From Rhodobacterales bacterium UBA3080 (GTDB lineage: Bacteria > Pseudomonadota > Alphaproteobacteria > Rhodobacterales > Rhodobacteraceae), in contig DFBM01000032.1 in the NCBI GenBank assembly GCA_002366645.1, forward strand, positions 1 through 5,172: a stretch of 5,172 nt of DNA, in the 5' to 3' direction. This document shows, in pieces, positions 1 through 5,115 of the stretch. The notes beneath the pieces were generated by a model. The model worked only from the letters and a program-made list of their open reading frames with translations. It was not told the origin of the DNA and ran no database searches. Every line of letters starts with the position of its first letter. Positions within the stretch are counted from its first letter, which is position 1. Position numbers and translations under genes: made by a program.

Positions 1-1173
1 CCCTTCCAACACTTCCAGCCGCGCGTCGATCTTGCCCAAGCGGAACTTGGAGCGCCGCAACAACACGTCCCGACGATGGTCGATAAATGCCCGCAGAACC
101 TCTTTCAACGTCGAGACTTGCGGCGTGCGCCCGTCAATCAACACGTTCATGTTCATCGAGAACCGGACTTCGAGGTCAGTCTGCCGGAACAGCGTCTCCA
201 TCAGAACAGTCGGATCGACGGTCTTTGCGCGTGGTTCCAAAATCAGCCGAATATCCTCGGCCGATTCATCGCGTACATCTGCCAGTATCGGGATTTTCTT
301 GGCGTTAATAACTTCGGCGATCTTCTCGATCAGCTTCGACTTTTGAACCTGATATGGAATCTCGGTGACAACCACTTGCCACATTCCGCGCCCGATATCC
401 TCGATCTCGTATCTGGAGCGCAACCGGAACGACCCGCGCCCGGTTTTATACGCATTCAATATATTTTCACGTGGCTCAACCAACACACCACCGGTCGGGA
501 AATCCGGACCGGGGATCATCTCCACCAAGGTCTCGTCCCGCGCGTTTGGCGCCTTAATCAAGTGCAGGGCCGCATCGCAAAGCTCGCCAACATTATGGGG
601 CGGAACATTTGTTGCCATGCCCACCGCGATACCGCTGGAACCATTGGCTAAAAGTTGTGGGAACGCTGCTGGCAACACTTCGGGCTCTCGCTCGGACCCA
701 TCGTAATTGTCTTTGAAATCGACCGCATCCTCGGACAGGCCTTCCATCATCGCGACGGCCGCTTTGGTCAATCGCGCCTCGGTATATCGCTGCGCCGCCG
801 GGTTATCCCCGTCAATGTTACCGAAATTCCCCTGCCCGTCGACCAACGGATATCGAACGCTAAAATCTTGTGCCAAACGCACCAAGGCATCGTAGATCGC
901 CTGATCGCCATGCGGGTGATAGTTACCCATGACCTCGCCAACGATTTTCGCGCATTTACGATAACTACCAGTCGGATCGAGCTTAAGCCCGCGCATCGCG
1001 TACATTATCCGCCGGTGTACCGGCTTCATCCCGTCGCGTGCATCCGGCAACGCCCGATGCATAATTGTGGATAGAGCGTAAGTCAGATACCGGTCGCCAA
1101 GCGCGCGGCGCAGAGGTTCCGCGGTAATATCTCCGCCATCGGGTATATCGGGGGTGTCAGTCGTTTTTGCCAT
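1..1173 (-). CDS. parC: DNA topoisomerase IV subunit A (ParC), N-terminal part, cut by window edge
   Basis: This is the breakage-reunion subunit of topoisomerase IV, which with ParE decatenates daughter chromosomes using ATP. Reading leftward from the ATG at 1173, the frame stays open for 391 codons and runs off the window; full ParC is about 750 residues, so the C-terminal beta-pinwheel and part of the tower/coiled coil are missing. The winged-helix core is clear: YLTYALSTIMHRALPDARDG (residues 29-48) then KPVHRR, the quinolone-pocket segment around YHPHGDQAIYDAL (85-97), and QRYTEARL with the catalytic tyrosine at 130. The TYALSTIMHRALPDARDG form separates it from GyrA, which normally has DYAMSVIVSRALPDVRDG. 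The position matching E. coli Ser80 is Gln91. No Shine-Dalgarno sequence is evident before the start, but no better in-frame start lies between it and the conserved core. Divergent from the SDR gene. Confidence 0.96.
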   Translation of the reverse strand, partial: MAKTTDTPDIPDGGDITAEPLRRALGDRYLTYALSTIMHRALPDARDGMKPVHRRIMYAMRGLKLDPTGSYRKCAKIVGEVMGNYHPHGDQAIYDALVRLAQDFSVRYPLVDGQGNFGNIDGDNPAAQRYTEARLTKAAVAMMEGLSEDAVDFKDNYDGSEREPEVLPAAFPQLLANGSSGIAVGMATNVPPHNVGELCDAALHLIKAPNARDETLVEMIPGPDFPTGGVLVEPRENILNAYKTGRGSFRLRSRYEIEDIGRGMWQVVVTEIPYQVQKSKLIEKIAEVINAKKIPILADVRDESAEDIRLILEPRAKTVDPTVLMETLFRQTDLEVRFSMNMNVLIDGRTPQVSTLKEVLRAFIDHRRDVLLRRSKFRLGKIDARLEVLEG

Positions 1174-1331
1174 AAATATGGTGTATAACGCCGGTTTCGA
1201 GTGGTCCAGCAGGAAAACGGCTTTCCCGATACGAATGTAACGATTGCGCAGCTTTCGAGGAACCGTTATCACGCCGCAACCGCTATTTCCGGAATACTTC
1301 CCAGATAGAAACCATGTCAGGAACCGCCACC
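1174..1331. other. Divergent intergenic region, parC / SDR operon
   Basis: This 158-bp spacer separates the leftward parC from the rightward SDR operon and must hold promoters for both. I see no strong sigma-70 promoter. On the minus strand a TATACA hexamer (1182-1187) could be a -10 for parC, with only a poor -35 (TGGACC, 1203-1208, 15-nt spacing); if used, it would give a transcript with almost no leader, which would fit the missing Shine-Dalgarno sequence. No riboswitch-like structure, including no recognisable cobalamin box, was seen ahead of the operon that ends in the cobalamin adenosyltransferase. Confidence 0.5.
1319..1323 (+). promoter_or_regulatory. Ribosome binding site deciding the SDR start
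   Basis: AGGAA lies 8 nt before the ATG at 1332. The in-frame ATG at 1314 has no comparable purine-rich site upstream, so 1332 is preferred. The resulting protein begins just before the first beta strand of the Rossmann fold, as is usual in this family. Confidence 0.6.
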
Positions 1332-2165
1332 ATGACCGCAAGATCCATCCTCATCACCGGTTGCTCGAGCGGCATCGGATACGACGCCGCCCACACGCTG
1401 CACAAACGCGGCTGGCGGGTATTTGCGACTTGTCGCGCCGAAGCCGATTGCGAACACTTGCGTGGTGAAGGTCTGGAAAGCTTTCAGCTCGACTATCAGG
1501 ACGAAGCTTCGATCCAGTCGGCCATCACCGAAGTTCTGGACCGTACGGGTGGCACCCTAGATGCGCTGTTCAACAACGGCGCCTATGCCATCCCCGGCGC
1601 GGTCGAAGACCTGTCCCGCGACGCGCTGCGCGACATCTTCGAAACAAACGTATTTGGTCAAATCGATCTGTCAAACCGCTTGCTACCGGTCATGCGCGCA
1701 CAAGGTCATGGGCGGATCATCCATAACTCCTCGGTGTTAGGTTTCACATCCACGCCGTTTCGCGGCTCCTACTGCTCGACCAAATTCGCCCTCGAAGCCC
1801 TGACTGACGCACAACGTATGGAGCACCGAGACAGCCCGATCCAGTTCATCCTCATCGAACCCGGACCGATCCCGACCGACTTCCGCATAAACGCGGCAAA
1901 ACAGTTTGAAAAATGGATCGACTGGAAAAACGCCCACCGCAGCGAGTTCTACGAAACTGTGGTGCGCAAACGGCTATACGACAAATCCGGTAAGAAGGAC
2001 TTCTCGGAATTGACGTCATCCGCAGTCACCAAGAAACTGATTCACGCCCTCGAAAGCCCGCGCCCACATCCGCGTTATTACGTGACCACCGCAACCTACA
2101 TCGCCAATATCCTGCGCCGTGTTCTGCCCACCCGCATGCTCGATGCCGTCCTAGCGCGGCAGTAG
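1332..2165 (+). CDS. Short-chain dehydrogenase/reductase (SDR) family oxidoreductase
   Basis: A classical SDR of 277 residues, a probable NAD(P)-dependent oxidoreductase of unknown substrate. The Rossmann nucleotide-binding motif TGCSSGIG is at residues 9-16, NNGA at 81-84 (the usual NAG strand-4 motif), the active-site Asn at 106 (ETNVFG), Ser134 (HNSSVLG), and the YxxxK pair Tyr147/Lys151 (YCSTK). The PGPIPTDF stretch after strand 6 is also typical. All four catalytic-tetrad residues are present, so it is probably active. The C-terminal tail (YIANILRRVLPTRMLDAVL) looks like an amphipathic helix seen in retinol-dehydrogenase/17-beta-HSD-like SDRs, perhaps membrane-associating. An alternative start at 1314 would add six residues. 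It is followed after 54 nt by the HIG1-like gene and may share its transcript. Residue 27 of strand 2 onward gives FATCRAEAD, whose Arg may favour NADP(H), but cofactor choice is uncertain. Confidence 0.9.
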   Translation: MTARSILITGCSSGIGYDAAHTLHKRGWRVFATCRAEADCEHLRGEGLESFQLDYQDEASIQSAITEVLDRTGGTLDALFNNGAYAIPGAVEDLSRDALRDIFETNVFGQIDLSNRLLPVMRAQGHGRIIHNSSVLGFTSTPFRGSYCSTKFALEALTDAQRMEHRDSPIQFILIEPGPIPTDFRINAAKQFEKWIDWKNAHRSEFYETVVRKRLYDKSGKKDFSELTSSAVTKKLIHALESPRPHPRYYVTTATYIANILRRVLPTRMLDAVLARQ

Positions 2166-2207
2166 GTCCCTTGGCGAAAGCCTACAAATACCTTAGAACC
2201 CGATGAA

Positions 2208-2213
2208 AAGGAG
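2208..2213 (+). promoter_or_regulatory. Strong Shine-Dalgarno for the twin-transmembrane protein
   Basis: AAGGAG with 6-nt spacing to the ATG at 2220. It is the best ribosome binding site in the window and supports this small gene as real. Confidence 0.75.
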
Positions 2214-2219
2214 CATTCC

Positions 2220-2423
2220 ATGACCTCAGACCCTCTATTCATTCTGGTAATCCTCGCATGCGTCGCGGTCTTTGCCGTCCTAATTATCGGTGTTGGCAGC
2301 TTTGCCAAGAGTGGCGCGTTTCACAAGAAATACGCTAACAAACTGATGCGTCTTCGGGTGCTGCTACAGTTCGTCGCAATCGCCTTGATCATGCTCTATA
2401 TCTGGCTGCGTAACGGAGGCTGA
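2220..2423 (+). CDS. HIG1-domain-like twin-transmembrane protein (67 aa)
   Basis: A small inner-membrane protein with two predicted helices, about residues 6-28 and 47-64, joined by a short basic loop (AKSGAFHKKYANKLMRLR). The loop and start of helix 2 read N-x3-R44-x-R46-x3-Q50, close to the (I/Q)x3(R/H)xRx3Q signature of the HIG1 family, whose mitochondrial members (Rcf1/HIGD) associate with cytochrome c oxidase and respiratory supercomplexes. Only the first signature position differs (Asn40). A role tied to the respiratory chain is an inference from the family. It has a strong ribosome binding site and its stop is separated by a single base from the next start, whose Shine-Dalgarno lies inside this gene, so the two are almost certainly co-transcribed and translationally coupled. 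From memory, similar genes often precede the adenosyltransferase in Rhodobacterales. Confidence 0.87.
   Translation: MTSDPLFILVILACVAVFAVLIIGVGSFAKSGAFHKKYANKLMRLRVLLQFVAIALIMLYIWLRNGG
2415..2419 (+). promoter_or_regulatory. Ribosome binding site of the adenosyltransferase, inside the upstream gene
   Basis: GGAGG lies 5 nt before the ATG at 2425 and within the last codons of the twin-transmembrane gene, indicating coupled translation of the pair. Confidence 0.7.
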
Positions 2424-2424
2424 T

Positions 2425-2997
2425 ATGGTCGTTCTAAATAAAATCTACACCCGCACCGGTGACACGGGCGATACAGCACTTGGCGACGGCGCTCGTGTGG
2501 CCAAATACGACATCCGGGTTAATGCCTATGGAACGTTGGACGAGACCAATGCCACTGTCGGATTGGCGCGCCTTCATGCCAGCGGCGATATGGACGATGC
2601 CCTGTCCCGCATCCAGAACGACCTTTTCGATCTAGGTGCCGACCTCTGCCGCCCGGTATCTACGGGCGACGCGACCGCCGAGTATCCCCCGTTGCGTGTC
2701 AGCCAGCCTCAAGTAGACCGTCTGGAGACAGAAATCGACGCGATGAACCGTGATCAGGAAACCCTACGCAGTTTCATCCTGCCCGGAGGAAGTCCCCTCG
2801 CCGCCCACCTGCATTTGTGCCGGACCGTGTCGCGTCGTGCCGAGCGTTTGGCCGTAGAACTGGCGGGGACCGAGACGATCAATCCCTCCGCGGTCAAATA
2901 TCTGAACCGCTTGTCAGACTGGTTCTTCGTTGCAGCCCGTGCCGCGAATAATAATGGCGCCGACGACGTCCTCTGGGTCCCCGGCGCCAATCGTTAA
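2425..2997 (+). CDS. PduO-type cob(I)alamin adenosyltransferase
   Basis: A cytosolic 190-residue enzyme that transfers the 5'-deoxyadenosyl group of ATP to cob(I)alamin or cob(I)yrinic acid a,c-diamide, making coenzyme B12 for enzymes such as methylmalonyl-CoA mutase, ethylmalonyl-CoA mutase and B12-dependent ribonucleotide reductase. All family motifs are present: the N-terminal ATP motif YTRTGDTGDTALGDG (8-22), GTLDETNA (36-43), LPGGSPLAAHLHLCRT (119-134), SRRAER (136-141, the ATP/cobalamin contact region corresponding to the human MMAB arginines) and YLNRLSDWFFVAAR (159-172). Length and motif spacing match the trimeric PduO/MMAB class and not the unrelated CobA/BtuR/CobO P-loop class, although databases often use the cobO product name. 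It is last in the plus-strand operon; its stop overlaps the stop of the convergent hydrolase gene, with no terminator between them. Confidence 0.95.
   Translation: MVVLNKIYTRTGDTGDTALGDGARVAKYDIRVNAYGTLDETNATVGLARLHASGDMDDALSRIQNDLFDLGADLCRPVSTGDATAEYPPLRVSQPQVDRLETEIDAMNRDQETLRSFILPGGSPLAAHLHLCRTVSRRAERLAVELAGTETINPSAVKYLNRLSDWFFVAARAANNNGADDVLWVPGANR
2994..2997. other. Shared TTAA carrying both convergent stop codons
   Basis: The adenosyltransferase stop (TAA at 2995-2997, plus) and the hydrolase stop (TAA read from 2996-2994, minus) occupy the same palindromic TTAA. The genes meet tail to tail with no spacer, and I see no stem plus T-run nearby in either direction, so transcription from each probably continues into the antisense of the other. 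Confidence 0.85.
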
Positions 2998-4475
2998 AAC
3001 ATTACCGCGCTGATAGCGTCTGCCAAAACCTGCTCGCCGGCAGCGGTCAAGTGGGTGTTGGTCGCTCCCTGATGCCAGATCGCCCAGTCTCCCTGTGCGA
3101 CAGCGCCCGATAGAACCAATGTCCGCATATAATCGTATGTGTCGACATAGGTGACACCCTCAGCCAATGCAGCCGCCTTTTGCGTCTGTCGTACCGACGC
3201 CCGTAGGGATTGCTCCACATCAACGGTGTCGCCACCACTCGCGAAGTTCAGGTAGTGCGACCCAATCACTGCAACGCGTTCAACACCAGCCGCTTTCACC
3301 GCCTGTATCCACTGCGTAATATTGGTAAAAGTATCAATTGCCAGATCATCCCCAGCCACAGGCACCGCGCTTAGCGGCAACTCAAGAACCAGATCCAAAC
3401 CAACCAGCGCCGCAATCTTTCGGCTTTCCCCATTAACCAGAACCCAACCACCGACCGCCAGCTTGTCAGCGTTAACCACACTGAAGCCGCTAACGCTTGG
3501 CGCGGGAGTCGCCGCAATCTGCGTTATGGTATCGTTTGATCCTGCATAAATACTGGCAATACCAGGAATGTCTTCGACAAAAAGACTGCCCACATCCGCC
3601 AGCATTTTCGCGGAACTCTGCCCCGAACTACCGAAGTTTCGTTCCGTAACCCCCGACGCAGCTCCGACAAGCGATGGATAAAACTCCCCCTCGCCCATAC
3701 CGAACGAAACATTGAAGGTATGACTGTCTCCCTCGGCAGCATAATAGGGCGCCAAAGGTTGCAAGGTCAGTCGGCGCGCCGGAATAACGTCTCCGCAAAT
3801 CACGACTATTTCGGCAAGATGGCCGTCGAGCACCCGCAAAACCTGATCAGGGTATCCCCCCAAGCCAACATGCAAAGGCGTTGCCGCCGCCACCTGATGA
3901 AGCTGGTCATTCGTCTGAATCCCCCCCTCGTCCACCCATGTCCGGCCGTGTGCATCGGCACCGAAAAACATCCGGTACGGCGTATCAGGCACCAAAGCAT
4001 GTGTCGAAACTTCGGTGTCCGCGCTGACACCATCACCTGTTACCAGCCTGAAGCCAGCCCCGCTCGTGGTGTACATCGCAAACCGATCATTGCCGACGTT
4101 ATCGACCATAAACAGATAGCGCTGGTCCACACTATCCGCCGCGTTCAAGGTGAACTTTGCGTAGATATGCAACGCTGTCGGATCATATGGAAACGCCGCT
4201 GTCGACATCGCAATCGCAAAGTCACGCGCCGCCGAAAGGTTCAAACCCTTTCCACCATCAACCTGCCATGCATCAGCCCCGTATGTCGTCAACTTCGCCT
4301 GCGGATCTCCATCAAACGTATTGGCTGCATTGGCGGCATCATTCACAATCATCCGACTTTGGGTGAAATCAATCGCGAAGCCATCCCGCGCGCCGAGCAT
4401 GGCAAATACGTCAAACCCCGCCTTGGATCTGGGCTGCATGGCCGAAGCCAAACCCATATTCATTGAAAGCTGCAT
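2994..4475 (-). CDS. SGNH/GDSL-type hydrolase with N-terminal lectin-like region, putative GTA/phage head-spike fibre-enzyme
   Basis: A 493-residue protein in two parts. Residues about 30-235 are beta-rich with a pattern like concanavalin/LamG sandwich domains (ALHIYAKFTLN, RYLFMVDN, YRMFFGAD, HLAEIVV), suggesting glycan binding. Residues about 243-493 form an SGNH hydrolase: block I EGDSHT with nucleophile Ser251, a glycine/serine-rich block II region (NFGSSGQSS), block III AGSNDT (Asn314, Asp315), and block V THLTAAG with His475. The usual block V Asp three residues before the histidine is Thr472. About 65 residues (316-383, including VGGWVLVNGE) are inserted between block III and the following helix. 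No signal peptide is visible, as expected for a virion protein. It begins 4 nt after the spike base gene, so they form one transcription unit. Known SGNH enzymes deacetylate or de-esterify polysaccharides; that activity here is inferred. Start: ATG 4475 is chosen; TTG 4496 or ATG 4463/4457 are possible. Confidence 0.82.
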   Translation of the reverse strand: MQLSMNMGLASAMQPRSKAGFDVFAMLGARDGFAIDFTQSRMIVNDAANAANTFDGDPQAKLTTYGADAWQVDGGKGLNLSAARDFAIAMSTAAFPYDPTALHIYAKFTLNAADSVDQRYLFMVDNVGNDRFAMYTTSGAGFRLVTGDGVSADTEVSTHALVPDTPYRMFFGADAHGRTWVDEGGIQTNDQLHQVAAATPLHVGLGGYPDQVLRVLDGHLAEIVVICGDVIPARRLTLQPLAPYYAAEGDSHTFNVSFGMGEGEFYPSLVGAASGVTERNFGSSGQSSAKMLADVGSLFVEDIPGIASIYAGSNDTITQIAATPAPSVSGFSVVNADKLAVGGWVLVNGESRKIAALVGLDLVLELPLSAVPVAGDDLAIDTFTNITQWIQAVKAAGVERVAVIGSHYLNFASGGDTVDVEQSLRASVRQTQKAAALAEGVTYVDTYDYMRTLVLSGAVAQGDWAIWHQGATNTHLTAAGEQVLADAISAVMF

Positions 4476-4479
4476 GCTC

Positions 4480-4746
4480 TTACCACAGAGCCACAATATC
4501 GGCGGCTGTTGTGCCGGTATTTAGCACCCTGTCGACACGAATCGGCAAGACTCCGACTGGAACCGCCTTGAATACGACCGGCACCACCTGGCCAACCATA
4601 TGAACGGTCAAGTCGCCTGACGTGCCGACATAAACAGACCGCGACGTCCGCCCCAGATCCACTGTGTCGTTCGGCGCAACTCCAACCGCCTCACGCGCCG
4701 GAGATTCCAATCCACCCATGGTATTTTTATATGTATCGATAGCCAT
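4480..4746 (-). CDS. ghsA: GTA/phage head-spike base protein-like (RCAP_Rcc01079 family)
   Basis: A small protein of 88 residues with no signal peptide or membrane segment. The N-terminal block TYKNTMGGLESPAREAV (5-21), then PNDTVDL (25-31), SVYVGTSGDL (37-46) and the ending RVLNTGTTAADIVALW (73-88), match my recollection of the Rcc01079-type spike base family found in GTAs and related alphaproteobacterial phages. In R. capsulatus this protein (GhsA) anchors fibres (GhsB, Rcc01080) at the capsid vertices and is needed for binding to recipient capsule. The start at 4746 is chosen because AAAGGAA precedes it at good spacing; the ATG at 4764 would add six residues upstream of that site. The following gene is 4 nt downstream and would be the fibre or enzymatic tip. 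The name is by recalled family resemblance, not a search; a generic phage structural protein is the alternative. Confidence 0.75.
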   Translation of the reverse strand: MAIDTYKNTMGGLESPAREAVGVAPNDTVDLGRTSRSVYVGTSGDLTVHMVGQVVPVVFKAVPVGVLPIRVDRVLNTGTTAADIVALW

Positions 4747-4751
4747 AACTA

Positions 4752-4758
4752 TTCCTTT
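4752..4758 (-). promoter_or_regulatory. Ribosome binding site deciding the spike base start
   Basis: On the minus strand AAAGGAA lies 5 nt ahead of the ATG at 4746 and inside the coding stretch that would result from the ATG at 4764. This favours the 88-residue product. Confidence 0.7.
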
Positions 4759-4770
4759 CGGCAAAATACT

Positions 4771-4824
4771 TTCCGCAACGCCAGACGCGCGGTCAGTAAG
4801 AAAAATTCTCGGGATGTTGCGGAA
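4771..4824. repeat. Perfect 9-bp inverted repeat in the presumed spike leader
   Basis: TTCCGCAAC (4771-4779) and GTTGCGGAA (4816-4824) are exact reverse complements, separated by 36 nt and extendable by a G-U pair on each side. It lies 25 nt upstream of the spike base start, just ahead of its ribosome binding site, so it could form a stem in the 5' leader or be a split operator. There is no T-run after it, so it does not look like an intrinsic terminator. Confidence 0.55.
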
Positions 4825-4837
4825 GCGAAACTCGGCT

Positions 4838-4859
4838 GGAACAGCACGGTTTCGGTTCC
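4838..4859. repeat. Small inverted repeat upstream of spike base gene
   Basis: GGAAC (4838-4842) and GTTCC (4855-4859) with a 12-nt loop, partly extended by GGC/GCC outside (4834-4836 and 4865-4867). It is adjacent to the longer inverted repeat. Short enough to be chance. Confidence 0.3.
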
Positions 4860-4865
4860 GTCAGG

Positions 4866-4903
4866 CCTATATCGCTACAGGAAAAGTCTGAATATTTCGT
4901 TAA
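4866..4903 (-). promoter_or_regulatory. Candidate CtrA-type promoter of the spike module
   Basis: Read on the minus strand, TTAA (4903-4900), 7 nt, then TTCA (4892-4889) matches the CtrA box TTAA-N7-TTAA at seven of eight positions, with the favoured C after the first half-site. A -10-like GATATA (4873-4868) or TATAGG (4871-4866) follows 15-17 nt after the second half, the geometry of CtrA-activated promoters where the box covers the -35. CtrA control of GTA genes is known in Rhodobacterales; use of this site is inferred. Confidence 0.4.
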
Positions 4904-4913
4904 TTTCATCCTC

Positions 4914-4924
4914 AATTGACCAAA
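4914..4924 (+). repeat. 11-bp direct repeat, copy 1 (AATTGACCAAA)
   Basis: Identical to 5065-5075 and 151 bp away from it. The TTGACC core resembles a -35 hexamer, but no good -10 follows at 16-18 nt. May be a regulator site. Confidence 0.4.
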
Positions 4925-5064
4925 ACTCCCAAGGTTACGTGATGTTTTTCTTGCAGTGCAGCAAAACTACTGGTTCACTTCGCGCTGACTAATTTCGAGG
5001 GATTCTGGCACCGAAGGTCGTTTTTTCACTTCTTTCGCGATAAATAACCGGTAAACCTCGGGTA

Positions 5065-5075
5065 AATTGACCAAA
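5065..5075 (+). repeat. 11-bp direct repeat, copy 2 (AATTGACCAAA)
   Basis: The second copy of the repeat, 40 nt before the etfB start. TTGACC (5067-5072) could act as a -35 for etfB, but the nearest AT-rich -10 candidate (CAAAAT, 5094-5099) is too far at 21 nt. A weak hairpin (about 5078-5093, CGC-TTT-GCG core) follows it. Confidence 0.4.
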
Positions 5076-5101
5076 CCCTCGCGCTTTGCGGGGCAAAATT
5101 C

Positions 5102-5106
5102 GGAGA
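5102..5106 (+). promoter_or_regulatory. Ribosome binding site of etfB
   Basis: GGAGA with 9 nt to the ATG at 5116, supporting that start. Confidence 0.6.
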
Positions 5107-5115
5107 TACGCAAAA

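Larger units (their letters stand above)
4747..5115. other. Divergent regulatory region between spike module and etfB
   Basis: 369 bp without a convincing gene. It is AT-richer than its flanks, especially 4880-5070. It must contain the promoter of the leftward spike pair and that of the rightward etf genes. It holds a CtrA-like box with a possible -10, two inverted repeats on the spike side, and an 11-bp direct repeat flanking the centre. A plus-strand frame at 4664-4891 overlaps the spike base gene in antisense and has no family resemblance or good ribosome binding site, so it is not called. Confidence 0.7.

Noticed and set aside
32..1074. Several plus-strand open frames (the longest 76-651 and 655-1074) across the left end
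   Set aside because: They lie antisense to a continuous, highly conserved parC frame and translate to Arg/His-rich sequence without domains.
1174..1331. Possible cobalamin riboswitch ahead of the operon containing the adenosyltransferase
   Set aside because: The region is only 158 bp and I see no B12-box-like conserved core or extended stem structure.
2173..2182. GGC-GAAA-GCC mini hairpin after the SDR stop
   Set aside because: Only 3 bp with no T-run; more likely chance, and the downstream gene is probably co-transcribed.
3720..4466. A 248-codon plus-strand frame opposite the hydrolase gene
   Set aside because: Antisense shadow: basic, Cys/His/Arg-rich, no family resemblance, no ribosome binding site, while the minus strand encodes recognisable SGNH and lectin-like motifs.
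2994..4746. Full prophage or mobile element
   Set aside because: No integrase, transposase, terminase, capsid, tRNA or terminal repeats within the window; only the two spike-like genes are seen.
4664..4891. A 75-codon plus-strand frame overlapping the spike base gene and its leader
   Set aside because: Overlaps the spike base gene in antisense and contains no recognisable motif or convincing start signal.
5010..5026. Small stem (ACC-GAA-GGT) followed by a T6 run, resembling a plus-strand terminator
   Set aside because: A 3-bp stem is too weak, and no plus-strand gene ends just before it.
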